A stretch of 64,000 bases of DNA from an uncultured Bacteroidales bacterium. Its GTDB lineage: Bacteria > Bacteroidota > Bacteroidia > Bacteroidales > FEN-979. Under the pieces are notes generated by a model. The model was not told the DNA's origin, ran no database searches, and was given only the letters and a program-made list of their open reading frames with translations. Position 1 is the first letter of the stretch. Each line of letters starts with the position of its first letter. This document shows, in pieces, positions 1 through 8,240 of this stretch. The position numbers and the translations under genes were made by a program. The stretch covers positions 1 through 64,000 of the forward strand of contig CAJBYO010000062.1 in the NCBI GenBank assembly GCA_903959905.1, written 5' to 3'.

Positions 1-1574
1 GTAACTAATCAGTCCTATTTATAATGCGCGATTACATTGAGGGCTTGCAGCACATCTTGTTTGTTTTTGATGGCTGTTTCGATAATGGATCTCAGTATGG
101 CAAAGTTCTCGGCAGCGAACATAGTCTTGAACTGGCCGGAGACTTTTTGCTTGACTTTGACATTTCGGATTGCCTTTTCTGAGTCATTATTATGAGCTGG
201 GACGGCGGGATCATAAAGAAACGTAAACAAATGATTTTTGTATCTAACCATACGCTTTTGAAAAGATACCAGTTCTTTTTGCTGAGGGTTAATTTTCTCA
301 TTAAGCAGCGCTTTGAGTTCTTTTTCCAAAAGACTTCGACCGTGATCGGGGTACAGATAATCGGCAGGAGAAAATCGTTTTTTCAGCACATCCGCTTCAA
401 TCAGCATTATTCGGAACCTCACCGGCCAGGCAATTTTGTAAATTTCTTGCAGATATTTGAGTTCCCGGATCAAATGCACCGTGCATATTTGATGTCTTCC
501 AACCGGAGTTTTAAAGTGAGCCCTCCAGCAATCATGCACCAAAACAGCTTTCTCAGAGATTCCATCGACCTGCTTTTCAATAGTATCCGCACCTCTGTTA
601 GACGAAGCCGCAATGAATGTTGCGAGTTTACTCTGCCATGTCCAGAACCAATGTTTTTTCCCATTGATCTTCATTCCGGTTTCATCGGTGCCGATGACCG
701 AACTGTTGAGCACTGTCTGACGGATCATCTCATAAGCAGTAACCCCTTTACCGGAAAGGCGGTTGAGCAAATAATGCAACCCTCCTTCGCTGATCGATAC
801 GCCAAAAACATCACGCATCATTTCCTGAAGACGTTTAAACGGCAGATATTGGCGAACATTGAGATAGCCAATAAGGCTTTCAATATTTTTCCCGTAGCTT
901 ACCGGCCAATCAACTCCGTCAGGAAAATCGCTCTCGAACATATGCCCACAAGTACACTTGTGGCGATAAACCCGGTGTTCTGTCACAATCTGTTTGATCA
1001 CAGGAATATCGACTACCTGTCGGCTTTCTGCTACTTCAACAGGCAGTTCACTCACATCAGAACCACAGCGTGGACAAAAACAAGATCGGTGATCGATGAT
1101 TTCATCCGGATTAGCTGTCATCTGAAGGGTTTTACCTTCATGCCCTGGTTGACCCCCAACCTTTTTACCCGATTTCTCACGCAAACTGTTTGTGCGGTTG
1201 GGGCGATTTTCATCTTTGGATGGGGGAATAGAACTGTTATGACTGTCTTTTCGGGTAAGAAGTTTGGCCAACTGCTGCTCCACTATTTCCAATCGAAGTT
1301 TCAATTGCCTGTTTTCCTCCATCAGCAATGCGATGATTTGCCTTTGGCCTTCGATGATGAGTTGCTCCGGAGTTTGCACAATCAGATTTTGAACAAAAAT
1401 ACACCGTCATCTCATTATTTCAAAGAACGTAACCGCTTATTTATCAACTTGTAAAATAATATTTGTTAGTATGTGCTGGATTTTAAAAAGTCAAATTTTC
1501 AACACCAAATCACCCTGTTCATTAGTGCAAAAAAATGTTAACAACGCTTAGATTTTCAGCCACTGATTAGTTAC
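1..1574. mobile_element. IS66-family insertion sequence, complete
   Basis: Bases 1-13 (GTAACTAATCAGT) are the exact inverted complement of 1562-1574, giving 13-bp perfect terminal repeats. The ends begin GTAA, as IS66-family ends usually do, and the element encodes an IS66-type transposase. The small accessory genes tnpA and tnpB are absent, so this is a single-gene IS66 subtype. The left end coincides with base 1 of the window, so the left target duplication (8 bp in this family) cannot be checked; the right copy would be 1575-1582. The element stops 19 bases before the start codon of the next gene, whose original promoter it has probably displaced. Confidence 0.93.
15..1379 (-). CDS. IS66-family transposase
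   Basis: A 454-residue protein that would catalyse DDE-type cut-and-paste transposition. It has an N-terminal leucine-zipper-like helix (about residues 8-42). The motif SSIPPSKDENRPN precedes a zinc-finger segment with CPRC and, later, CTCG. The catalytic core includes IGTDETGMKING and VHDCWRAHF. A C-terminal region with HNNDSEKAIRNVKV supplies the expected Asn/Asp/Glu-rich end of the IS66 core. Length is normal for single-ORF IS66 elements and no frameshift is visible, so it is probably functional. It fills almost the whole element (1-1574). A long antisense frame over it is a shadow. Confidence 0.95.
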   Translation of the reverse strand: MQTPEQLIIEGQRQIIALLMEENRQLKLRLEIVEQQLAKLLTRKDSHNSSIPPSKDENRPNRTNSLREKSGKKVGGQPGHEGKTLQMTANPDEIIDHRSCFCPRCGSDVSELPVEVAESRQVVDIPVIKQIVTEHRVYRHKCTCGHMFESDFPDGVDWPVSYGKNIESLIGYLNVRQYLPFKRLQEMMRDVFGVSISEGGLHYLLNRLSGKGVTAYEMIRQTVLNSSVIGTDETGMKINGKKHWFWTWQSKLATFIAASSNRGADTIEKQVDGISEKAVLVHDCWRAHFKTPVGRHQICTVHLIRELKYLQEIYKIAWPVRFRIMLIEADVLKKRFSPADYLYPDHGRSLLEKELKALLNEKINPQQKELVSFQKRMVRYKNHLFTFLYDPAVPAHNNDSEKAIRNVKVKQKVSGQFKTMFAAENFAILRSIIETAIKNKQDVLQALNVIAHYK

Positions 1575-1593
1575 GAAACCTTTTATAAAAAAA

Positions 1594-2028
1594 ATGGAAA
1601 ACTTAAATTATTTGGATCACTCCTTAAAACAGCAAAATATTGAATATTTTGTTCACCTGGTTCGAATTGCCAAGGCAGATGATATTGTAAGCGGGCCTGA
1701 ATTGGAATTGCTTTATAGAATAGGCAAAATGATTGGTTTTGCAGACACGGAAATTGATCAATTAGTTGAATCAACAGACAAGTCCGACTATTTGCCTCCC
1801 ATTGAATTATCCAAGCGCTTTGAACAGGTTTATTGCATTGTTAAAATGGCGGTGTCTGACGGGGTAATTGATAAAAGCGAAATGCGTTTGGCGACAAGCT
1901 TCGCAATGAAATCTGGTTTTACTGAAAATGAAATCCCCAAACTGTTGCTTCTTCTGATAAATGGCATTAAACAAGGCAATGACGATGACGATTTGTTTGA
2001 ATTATATAAAAAGGATCGGAAACTTTAA
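1594..2028 (+). CDS. TerB-like / tellurite-resistance-domain protein
   Basis: A 144-residue, all-helical acidic protein. Two similar helical segments, around LVRIAKADDIVSGPELEL (residues 22-39) and VKMAVSDGVIDKSEMRLA (about 86-103), have the D-G-x-(I/V)-x-x-x-E pattern of TerB/DUF533-like domains. That fold is linked to metal or stress responses, but the biochemical role is unknown. No signal peptide or membrane segment is seen. The start ATG lies 19 bases right of the IS66 end and no promoter of the Bacteroidota type fits in that gap, so expression may depend on the IS. It is followed at 40 bases by the YqaA-like gene and then a hydrogenase, perhaps as one transcript. Confidence 0.65.
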   Translation: MENLNYLDHSLKQQNIEYFVHLVRIAKADDIVSGPELELLYRIGKMIGFADTEIDQLVESTDKSDYLPPIELSKRFEQVYCIVKMAVSDGVIDKSEMRLATSFAMKSGFTENEIPKLLLLLINGIKQGNDDDDLFELYKKDRKL

Positions 2029-2067
2029 ATGAGACGAATAGCCCAATTAATTTGAGAGATAAATTGA

Positions 2068-2682
2068 ATGAGGACCTGGATTAAAGCATTACATATTTGG
2101 AGTTTGCATTGGGCCAAAACAAAATGGGGTGCATGGGCTTTGTTTTTTTGTGCGTTTGCTGATGCCTCTTTTATGCCGATGCCCACGCCGATGTTTTTTT
2201 TGACATTGACCTTGCTAAATATCACAAGCGCTTATAAGTATGCGTTATTCGGGACATCAGGCTTGTTTTTTGGCTCAATAGCAGGTTATTTAGCCGGCCA
2301 TTTTGCGTGGCTTGATGCGGAAGGAAACTTTTCAGCGTTTGCACAATTTTTGTTTAATAACATTCCCGGATTTTCCGCAACAACATACAACAACATCCAT
2401 CTGCTGTATGAAAAATGGGATGTTGGGATTTTGTTGTTTGCATCATTTATGCCGCTGCCGTATAACATTTTTTCAATTTCATCCGGGGTGTTTGATGTTA
2501 ACCTGTTTATGTTTTCAATATCCACCATAGTTGGCCAGGGAATTAGATTCTATTTAATGGCATTTCTTATAGTAAAACTTGGCCCGGAAGTAAAAAAACT
2601 ATTTGAATACAAGCTAAAGCCCGTTACAATAATGGTTATAGTTTGTATTGCTTTATTTATCGTTGCATTTAACATTTTTTAA
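2068..2682 (+). CDS. YqaA/DedA (SNARE-associated) family membrane protein
   Basis: A 204-residue inner-membrane protein with about five hydrophobic segments. An early FADASFMPMPTPMFF segment and a later FASFMPLPYNIFSISSGVF segment are the paired proline/glycine-containing re-entrant motifs of the DedA/VTT superfamily, and the YqaA subgroup has this short length. Members act in membrane lipid or proton-linked transport; the exact substrate here is unknown. It lies just upstream of the Tat-signal hydrogenase: its stop is 7 bases before that gene's ATG, which suggests co-translation. Confidence 0.75.
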   Translation: MRTWIKALHIWSLHWAKTKWGAWALFFCAFADASFMPMPTPMFFLTLTLLNITSAYKYALFGTSGLFFGSIAGYLAGHFAWLDAEGNFSAFAQFLFNNIPGFSATTYNNIHLLYEKWDVGILLFASFMPLPYNIFSISSGVFDVNLFMFSISTIVGQGIRFYLMAFLIVKLGPEVKKLFEYKLKPVTIMVIVCIALFIVAFNIF

Positions 2683-2689
2683 TCTGAAC

Positions 2690-4117
2690 ATGATGAATAA
2701 AATCAGCCGGCGAAAATTTATCGGGAAATGTGTGGTTTATAATGCATCGGTCATCCTGGGAACAGGCTGGTTGCTTTCCTGTGCAAAGGATTCCAACGGG
2801 GCAAATTATTCTTCGGATTTGGAATATTTGCCCATTCAAAACGGGAATCCGGCAATCGCCTTCCGGAGGGAGCAGTGTGAAGAGTGTGGTGACTGTATAG
2901 AAGCTTGTGCAGAGAAACAAAAAGTGTTCGGGACTTATCATGCTAGCGAAAGTAACCACGTTTGCATCCATTGCGGAACATGTATCATGGCATGTGAAGA
3001 GGGCGCGTTGACAGAAAAGTATAATTGGCGGGAGGTGTTAAATGCAATTGATAACCCGTCAACCATCGTTATTGCCTCGATCTCGCCATCGGTGCGTGTC
3101 GGAATTGGCGATTATTTTGGTATGGATGCAGGTTCTTTTATCGTGGAAAACATGGTTGGCGCCTGCCGTGCTGTTGGATTTGACTATGTGCTGGACACCA
3201 ACTTTAGTGCCGATTTAACCATTATGGAGGAAGCCGCTGAACTACAAAAACGCATACAGGAGAATGTCAACATCCCACAATTTACTAGTTGTTGTCCGGC
3301 CTGGGTCAAGTATGTGGAAATTTATTACCCTTCGCTACTTCCGTACCTTTCAACCGCTAAAAGTCCGGTTAGCATGCAAGGCTCAATGGTCAAAACCTAT
3401 TTTGCTCAAAAAACAGGGATCGACCCCCTCAATATAATACACGTAGCAATTACGCCTTGTGCGGCAAAGAAATATGAAATAACTCGTGAAGATCTAGAAA
3501 CAGAAGATATTAAAGGTACCGACATGGTTATTACCACCAATGAATTAGCCAAATTATTAAAAATGCGCAATATCGATTTATCTGCCCAAACAGCAAACTT
3601 CGACTCATTGATGGGCAATGCATCTGGCGCTGGTATTATATTTGGAAATACAGGGGGAGTGATGAGAGCAGCTCTAAGAACAGCATATTTTAATATCACA
3701 GGGATGAATCCATCTGAAAATATGCTGGAACTGCAGCAGGTGCAAGGTCTCACAGGGATAAAGGAAGCACAGGTTACCATCGGAACGCTCGTTTTAAATG
3801 TAGCTGTATGTTATGAAATGAGAAATGCACAGAAGTTACTGGAGCAAATGATAAGTGGAACGTGTAAATACCATTTCATAGAGGTAATGGCATGTAAAGG
3901 AGGCTGTGTTGGGGGCGCTGGTCAACCGGCAGGCAGCAGTAAAATACAAAAGCGCATCAGTGCCCTCAATACTGCAGATATTCTGGCTTCCACCCGATAC
4001 TGTCATGAAAATCCGGAAATTAAAGCAATATACAACGATTTTATTGGCCCGGTTGGCGGCCCGAACGCAAAAAAATATCTGCATACAACATATAATGACA
4101 AATCAAATTTATTATAA
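2690..4117 (+). CDS. hydA: Monomeric [FeFe] hydrogenase with Tat signal and lipobox
   Basis: A 475-residue hydrogenase catalysing 2H+ + 2e- <-> H2. The N-terminus has SRRKFIGK, a good twin-arginine motif, then a hydrophobic stretch ending WLLSC, a lipobox. This predicts export as a folded lipoprotein. Two [4Fe-4S] ferredoxin motifs follow (CEECGDCIEAC, CIHCGTCIMAC), then the H-domain: TSCCPAW, TPCAAKKYE (Met of the usual MPC replaced by Thr) and EVMACKGGCVGGAGQP. All four H-cluster cysteines are present. ATG at 2690 or 2693 is chosen because the frame upstream overlaps the YqaA gene. No partner subunit or cytochrome is seen nearby, so the electron partner is unknown. The Thr change and the short 2x[4Fe-4S] architecture could mean group B, but I am not certain. 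Confidence 0.9.
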   Translation: MMNKISRRKFIGKCVVYNASVILGTGWLLSCAKDSNGANYSSDLEYLPIQNGNPAIAFRREQCEECGDCIEACAEKQKVFGTYHASESNHVCIHCGTCIMACEEGALTEKYNWREVLNAIDNPSTIVIASISPSVRVGIGDYFGMDAGSFIVENMVGACRAVGFDYVLDTNFSADLTIMEEAAELQKRIQENVNIPQFTSCCPAWVKYVEIYYPSLLPYLSTAKSPVSMQGSMVKTYFAQKTGIDPLNIIHVAITPCAAKKYEITREDLETEDIKGTDMVITTNELAKLLKMRNIDLSAQTANFDSLMGNASGAGIIFGNTGGVMRAALRTAYFNITGMNPSENMLELQQVQGLTGIKEAQVTIGTLVLNVAVCYEMRNAQKLLEQMISGTCKYHFIEVMACKGGCVGGAGQPAGSSKIQKRISALNTADILASTRYCHENPEIKAIYNDFIGPVGGPNAKKYLHTTYNDKSNLL

Positions 4118-4120
4118 AAA

Positions 4121-4219
4121 TGAAAGTAGATTTTAATCCTGGGAAAATAAAAGGGCTTACTGCGGAAGAGGTTAAAAAACTATTGATTTCCGATGGGTAC
4201 TGGAAAAGTGGAATTTGAT
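4121..4219 (+). CDS. Small ORF, 32 residues, possible gene remnant
   Basis: This short frame starts 3 bases after the hydrogenase stop and encodes MKVDFNPGKIKGLTAEEVKK followed by 12 more residues. The GLTxEEV segment resembles the N-terminal cytoplasmic stretch of P-type cation ATPases, so it may be the truncated start of such a gene. It could equally be a small peptide gene or chance. Its tight spacing behind the hydrogenase allows translational coupling. Confidence 0.3.
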
Positions 4220-4238
4220 ATTTACTACCCATGTAATT

Positions 4239-4286
4239 AAAATAGTTTACATTTTGTGAACTATTTTGAAAATTAACGTATCTTTG
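4239..4286 (+). promoter_or_regulatory. higBA promoter with operator palindrome
   Basis: An inverted repeat of 12-base arms, AAAATAGTTTAC (4239-4250) and GTGAACTATTTT (4256-4267), has a single mismatch and a 5-base spacer. It covers the likely -33 element (TTTTG, 4252-4256). The -7 box TATCTTTG is at 4279-4286. HigA-type antitoxins bind palindromes over their own promoters, so this is the expected autoregulatory operator. The -7 box ends one base before the higB ATG, so the transcript would be leaderless or nearly so. Confidence 0.75.
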
Positions 4287-4287
4287 C

Positions 4288-4620
4288 ATGAGAGTTCATC
4301 TGATAAAAAAGCAGACCATCCAGAATTACGTTGATGGTCATGCGCCGGGCAAAAGTTCTTTTGAAAATTGGGTGACGACTGTAAAATATGCTGATTGGGA
4401 GATTCCTGAAGACATTCGCCGGACGTTTGGGTCAGCAGATTTATTGGGGCGGGGGAGTAATAGGGTGGTGTTTAACATTGGTGGGAATAGCTACCGGATG
4501 ATTTGTAAATATCACTTTAGCCTCTACAAAGTTCACCTGTTTGTCTGTTGGATCGGCACACATGCGGAATACGATGAACTCTGCAATCATGGCGGGCAAT
4601 ACACTGTAAATGAGCATTAA
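4288..4620 (+). CDS. higB: HigB-type mRNA interferase toxin
   Basis: A 110-residue protein of the HigB_toxin branch of the RelE superfamily. Members cut mRNA on the ribosome. Diagnostic segments are WVTTVKYADWEIPEDIRRTF, RVVFNIGGNSYRMICKYHF and FVCWIGTHAEYDELC, which match the family end to end. The toxin gene precedes the antitoxin, the usual order for hig loci, with an 11-base gap. The start is very close to the -7 box, as noted for the promoter. Confidence 0.88.
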   Translation: MRVHLIKKQTIQNYVDGHAPGKSSFENWVTTVKYADWEIPEDIRRTFGSADLLGRGSNRVVFNIGGNSYRMICKYHFSLYKVHLFVCWIGTHAEYDELCNHGGQYTVNEH

Positions 4621-4631
4621 TTCTATTAGAC

Positions 4632-5081
4632 ATGAAAACCTTAAAATATACTGTTATAAAATCCGAATCCCAGTACAATACCTATTGTGCAGCGCTTGAG
4701 GATTTACTGGAAAGCAATGAAAACAGTAAAGAATCCGGAGATGAGATCGAACTGCTTACGCTATTGATTGAGAAGTGGGATGCTGAACATTCTGCCCTTA
4801 CCGAGAAAAATCCCATCGAATTGCTACACTTCTTAATGCATGGCCATAATTTGAAAGCAAAGGACCTGGTCACCATACTGGGTGTTAGCAAAGGTCTGGT
4901 CTCGGATATTTTAAATTGTAAGAAAGGGTTGTCAAAGGAGATTATCAGAATTCTGTCCAGCCATTTTAAAGTTTCACAGGAAGCATTTAACCGACCCTAT
5001 AAATTGATCAACCCTGCCAATTCTCATCTGCGCAACGCCAGCGTGATGAACACGCCCAAAAAGGTTGATTTGGCGTGTTAA
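4632..5081 (+). CDS. higA: HigA-type antitoxin with XRE helix-turn-helix
   Basis: A 149-residue antitoxin. The C-terminal half contains an XRE helix-turn-helix (about residues 71-121: HGHNLKAKDLVTILGVSKGL followed by VSDILNCKKGLSKEIIRILS). The N-terminal half, rich in Glu, is the part that wraps the toxin in related pairs. It should neutralise HigB and repress the promoter at 4239-4286. The pair sits at the end of the AT-rich segment, next to a tRNA gene. Confidence 0.87.
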   Translation: MKTLKYTVIKSESQYNTYCAALEDLLESNENSKESGDEIELLTLLIEKWDAEHSALTEKNPIELLHFLMHGHNLKAKDLVTILGVSKGLVSDILNCKKGLSKEIIRILSSHFKVSQEAFNRPYKLINPANSHLRNASVMNTPKKVDLAC

Positions 5082-5134
5082 ATGCAAAATGGCGAACCAG
5101 TTTTCACCATTTCGCCGTTTCACATTTCGCATTT
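5080..5134. repeat. Imperfect word palindrome after higA stop
   Basis: Starting inside the higA stop region, AAATGCAAAATGGCGAA is mirrored by the TTTCGCC and TTTCGCATTT words further right. The pairing is imperfect. It resembles the other short-word palindromes in this window and may act as a weak terminator between higA and the convergent tRNA gene. Confidence 0.4.
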
Positions 5135-5140
5135 GCCTTG

Positions 5141-5214
5141 TAGCGGGGACGAGAGTTGAACTCGTGACCTCCGGGTTATGAATCCGACGCTCTAACCAAC
5201 TGAGCTACCCCGCC
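5141..5214 (-). tRNA. tRNA with anticodon CAT (tRNA-Met type)
   Basis: The minus strand reads GGCGGGGTAGCTCAGTTGGT at the 5' end and a 3' strand CCCCGCT plus discriminator A, giving a seven-pair acceptor stem with one G-U. The D arm (AGCTCAG...GAGC), anticodon arm with loop TTCATAA and T arm with GTTCAACTC are all recognisable. The length is 74 nt and CCA is not encoded. The anticodon CAT (bases 5178-5180) fits elongator Met; an Ile2 tRNA with modified C34 has the same anticodon and cannot be fully excluded. Its 3' end faces the AT-rich accessory segment. Confidence 0.93.
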
Positions 5215-5423
5215 AGAATTTGAGGGTGCAAAATTACTAATTTTTATCAAACATCCAAATAAAACGGGTGGAACCATCATTCATGGTTTTGGTTTGATTA
5301 TTTGGCATGTTTCAGGGGTAAATATATGACGGGCAGGACGCGGTAAATTCCTTTTGAGAAGCTTATATTTTCAGTGTTTTTCATGTGGAAATCTTAATAT
5401 ATTTGTGATCATATACCCATCAC
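5215..5423 (+). promoter_or_regulatory. Intergenic region with promoter for 5424 gene
   Basis: A -7 box TATATTTG at 5398-5405 lies 18 bases before the ATG at 5424. The -33 region around 5374-5380 (TGTTTT) is only a partial match. The other part of this stretch holds no ORF or RNA that I can support. Confidence 0.5.
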
Positions 5424-6836
5424 ATGAAAAGAAACATTTCCCGCCGGCAGGCACTCAAGGCCATGGGTCTTACCATCGGCGCCACCGCACTCGGCATCGA
5501 AGCATTTTCAAATAACCCAAAAAATGTTGAAGAATACAGGTTTGATCTTGATGAGCTGTTTAAACCTGTTGAAAACAAGGAAGGCCGCACAATTACTGCA
5601 ATTACCTGCGGTGCCGGATCAAGGGGCAATACCTATGGCGGCTATGCTGTTGCATTTCCTGAACAGATTAAGATTGTGGGGGTGGCAGAGCCCATTCCCG
5701 TCAGGAATGAACGGTATGCTAAAAAACACGCCATCCCCGATGAAAACAGGTTTGTCACCTGGGAAGATGTTTTCAAACGTCCCAAATTTGCTGATGTCAT
5801 CATTATTACCATGCCCGACAATCTGCATTACGAACCCTGTCTGAAGGCTATGGAATTGGGATATGATGTCCTGCTTGAGAAACCGATGGCCCAAACGGCA
5901 CAGCAGTGCCGCGATATCCTTGCCATGACCCGGAAGACAGGCCGGATTGTTGCCGTATGCCACGTGCTGCGATATGCACCCTATTTCATCAAAATGCGGC
6001 AACTGATCAGGGAGGGGGCAATTGGCGAACTTGTCAGCATACAACATATCGAGCCGATTGAGCATATTCATATGTCGCATTCCTATGTACGCGGTAACTG
6101 GCACGATTCAAAACAGACCACGCCGATCATACTGGCCAAAAGCTGTCACGACCTTGATATCCTGAGATGGATGGTTGGCAAGGAGAGTAAGAGCATCGTT
6201 GCCATGGGAGACCTCAAGTGGTTCCGCAAAGAGAACGCGCCAGCTGGAAGCACCGATCGCTGTATGAACGGTTGTACCGTGGAAGCCACCTGTCCCTATT
6301 CGGCCATGAAGATTTACTACCGGGAGCGGGGTTGGCTTTATGTTTTTGACCTGCCTGAAGATAAAGAAAAACAGGGTGATGCCATCCTTGAATACCTGCG
6401 AACCACCAATTACGGCCGCTGTGTTTACCGGATGGAAAATGATCAGCCCGACCATTATATCACATCCATCCAGTTTGACGGCCAGGTCACCGCGAATTTC
6501 TCCATGGAGGCGTTCACTTCCTACAGCGGCAGACGCACACGCGTGATGGGCTCCATGGGCGACATCGTGGGCGACATGAATGAGATGACTGTGTCCAACT
6601 TCATCACCGGTAAAAGCGTCACGATGGTTCCCAATGCCGAAGATGTGGAGAATTACAAGAACAGCGGCCACGGAGGCGGCGACTGGTTCCTGATGCATGA
6701 TTTTGTGAAGGCTGTGGTAAATCGTGATCCCGGGATGCTCACCTCAAGCATTGACCAGTCAATTGAAAGCCACCTTATGGGATTCGCGGCAGAAGTCAGC
6801 CGGAAAGAGGGCAGGGTAGTGGCAATTGAAATATAA
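5424..6836 (+). CDS. Gfo/Idh/MocA-family oxidoreductase with Tat signal
   Basis: A 470-residue NAD(P)-dependent sugar-type oxidoreductase. The N-terminus NISRRQALKAMG plus a hydrophobic stretch is a twin-arginine signal, so it is probably exported to the periplasm with its cofactor bound. The Rossmann motif CGAGSRGNTYGGYA (about residues 62-75) and EKPMAQTAQQC (about 153-163) are the family nucleotide-binding and substrate-site motifs. A long C-terminal domain contains a Cys-containing insert (CMNGCTVEATCPYSAMKIYY). The substrate is unknown. It stands alone, convergent with an aldehyde dehydrogenase 20 bases away. Confidence 0.85.
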   Translation: MKRNISRRQALKAMGLTIGATALGIEAFSNNPKNVEEYRFDLDELFKPVENKEGRTITAITCGAGSRGNTYGGYAVAFPEQIKIVGVAEPIPVRNERYAKKHAIPDENRFVTWEDVFKRPKFADVIIITMPDNLHYEPCLKAMELGYDVLLEKPMAQTAQQCRDILAMTRKTGRIVAVCHVLRYAPYFIKMRQLIREGAIGELVSIQHIEPIEHIHMSHSYVRGNWHDSKQTTPIILAKSCHDLDILRWMVGKESKSIVAMGDLKWFRKENAPAGSTDRCMNGCTVEATCPYSAMKIYYRERGWLYVFDLPEDKEKQGDAILEYLRTTNYGRCVYRMENDQPDHYITSIQFDGQVTANFSMEAFTSYSGRRTRVMGSMGDIVGDMNEMTVSNFITGKSVTMVPNAEDVENYKNSGHGGGDWFLMHDFVKAVVNRDPGMLTSSIDQSIESHLMGFAAEVSRKEGRVVAIEI

Positions 6837-6855
6837 TGCCTGCGACAAGTGCAAC

Positions 6856-8214
6856 TCAGGCAATCCAGATAGTTTTGATGTTTACAAACTCCCTGATGCC
6901 ATTGATGCCAAGTTCACGGCCATAACCTGATTTTTTTACTCCGCCAAACGGTAGCCTGGGATCTGATTTGGTCATCCCATTCACAAACATGGCGCCGGTT
7001 TCGACTTTCCGGGCAACATGTTCGCCCCGGGCAAGGTCGCGTGTCCATACGCAGCCCCCAAGGCCAAATTCAGAATCATTGGCTATGCGGATCGCGTCGT
7101 CTTCATCTTCGGCAGTAATCAACGTGACGACCGGACCGAATGTTTCCTGAGCATAGACCGGCATTCCACTTGTAACATCTGCCAGGATGGTAGGTTCATA
7201 GTAACAGCCGGTCCTTTCTGGCCGGTTTCCCCCAATAACAAGCCTCGCGCCGGCAGCAACGGATACCCTGACCTGATGATCGATTTCATCCACCAGGTCG
7301 GGCCTGGCCAGCGGACCAACCTGGGTGCCAGGTTCCATGGGATCGCCTGTGCGAAGTGCGGCAAATGCAGCTTTCATGGCGGTTTCAAACTCATGCATGG
7401 CCGCTTTAACAGCGATAAAACGTTTTGCAGCAATGCAACTCTGCCCCTGGTTGATCATTCGGGCGGTTACAGCAGTTTTTACGGCGGCCTCCATGTCTGC
7501 ATCTTCTAGAACGATGAATGGATCGGCACCACCCAGTTCCAGCACGGATTTTTTAAGGTACTTCCCGGCACAGGCGGCAACCTGGCTTCCGGCCGATTCA
7601 CTGCCGGTAAGCGTAACCGCAGCAATCAACGGACTTGCTATCACCGCTTCAACTGCAGCCGATGGGACAAGGAGCGTGCGGAAAAGGTTTGCCGGGAATC
7701 CTGCTTCCATGAACAGATTTTCAATGGCCATGGCGCATCCGGGAACATTGGACGCGTGTTTCAATACAGCTGCATTGCCTGCCATCAGTGCCGGTGCGGC
7801 AAAGCGCAGCACCTGCCAGAACGGGAAATTCCAGGGCATCACGGCCAGGATCGGCCCGATTGGCTGATAAGTGACAAAACTGCGTGATGCATCTGTGGCA
7901 ATGAGTTCATCCTTCAGCATTTCCTCGCCCTGGCTGGCATAGAAATCACATACCCAGGCACACTTCTCAACCTCAGCAGCTGATTCACGGAGAAGTTTAC
8001 CCATCTCCAGGGTCATCAGCCGGGCGTAGAAATCTTTCCTGTCACGCAGTATCTGTGCGGCATTTTTTAGCAGAAGAGACCTGGATTCGAAGGATGTTTC
8101 TTTCCATGTTCTCCAGGTTGCATAAACATCTGCAATGATTTGTTCGGTCTCTGGCCAGGTATGTTCGTGGTATTCGCGAATAATCTGACCATTGGCAGGG
8201 TTGATGCTTTTCAT
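6856..8214 (-). CDS. NAD(P)-dependent aldehyde dehydrogenase (succinate-semialdehyde type)
   Basis: A 452-residue class-3-like aldehyde dehydrogenase. PWNFPFWQVLRFAAPALMAG is the cofactor and substrate tunnel, LELGGADPFIVLEDAD carries the general-base Glu, and NQGQSCIAAKRF carries the catalytic Cys. The C-terminus LPFGGVKKSGYGRE is standard. The sequence is closest in feel to the short SSADH (GabD/Sad) group, which oxidises succinate semialdehyde to succinate, but the substrate is not proven. It is transcribed alone. Confidence 0.85.
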   Translation of the reverse strand: MKSINPANGQIIREYHEHTWPETEQIIADVYATWRTWKETSFESRSLLLKNAAQILRDRKDFYARLMTLEMGKLLRESAAEVEKCAWVCDFYASQGEEMLKDELIATDASRSFVTYQPIGPILAVMPWNFPFWQVLRFAAPALMAGNAAVLKHASNVPGCAMAIENLFMEAGFPANLFRTLLVPSAAVEAVIASPLIAAVTLTGSESAGSQVAACAGKYLKKSVLELGGADPFIVLEDADMEAAVKTAVTARMINQGQSCIAAKRFIAVKAAMHEFETAMKAAFAALRTGDPMEPGTQVGPLARPDLVDEIDHQVRVSVAAGARLVIGGNRPERTGCYYEPTILADVTSGMPVYAQETFGPVVTLITAEDEDDAIRIANDSEFGLGGCVWTRDLARGEHVARKVETGAMFVNGMTKSDPRLPFGGVKKSGYGRELGINGIREFVNIKTIWIA

Positions 8215-8240
8215 GATCGTTTGGTTTTGATATTTTTAAT

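Noticed and set aside
192-1454. 420-codon open frame on the plus strand
   Set aside because: It is antisense to the IS66 transposase and shows no recognisable domain; the open frame follows from the transposase codon pattern.
1500-1540. Rex-like TGTTAACAA sequence in the IS right end
   Set aside because: Only one half-site is present, inside the mobile element, with no matching partner at the required spacing.
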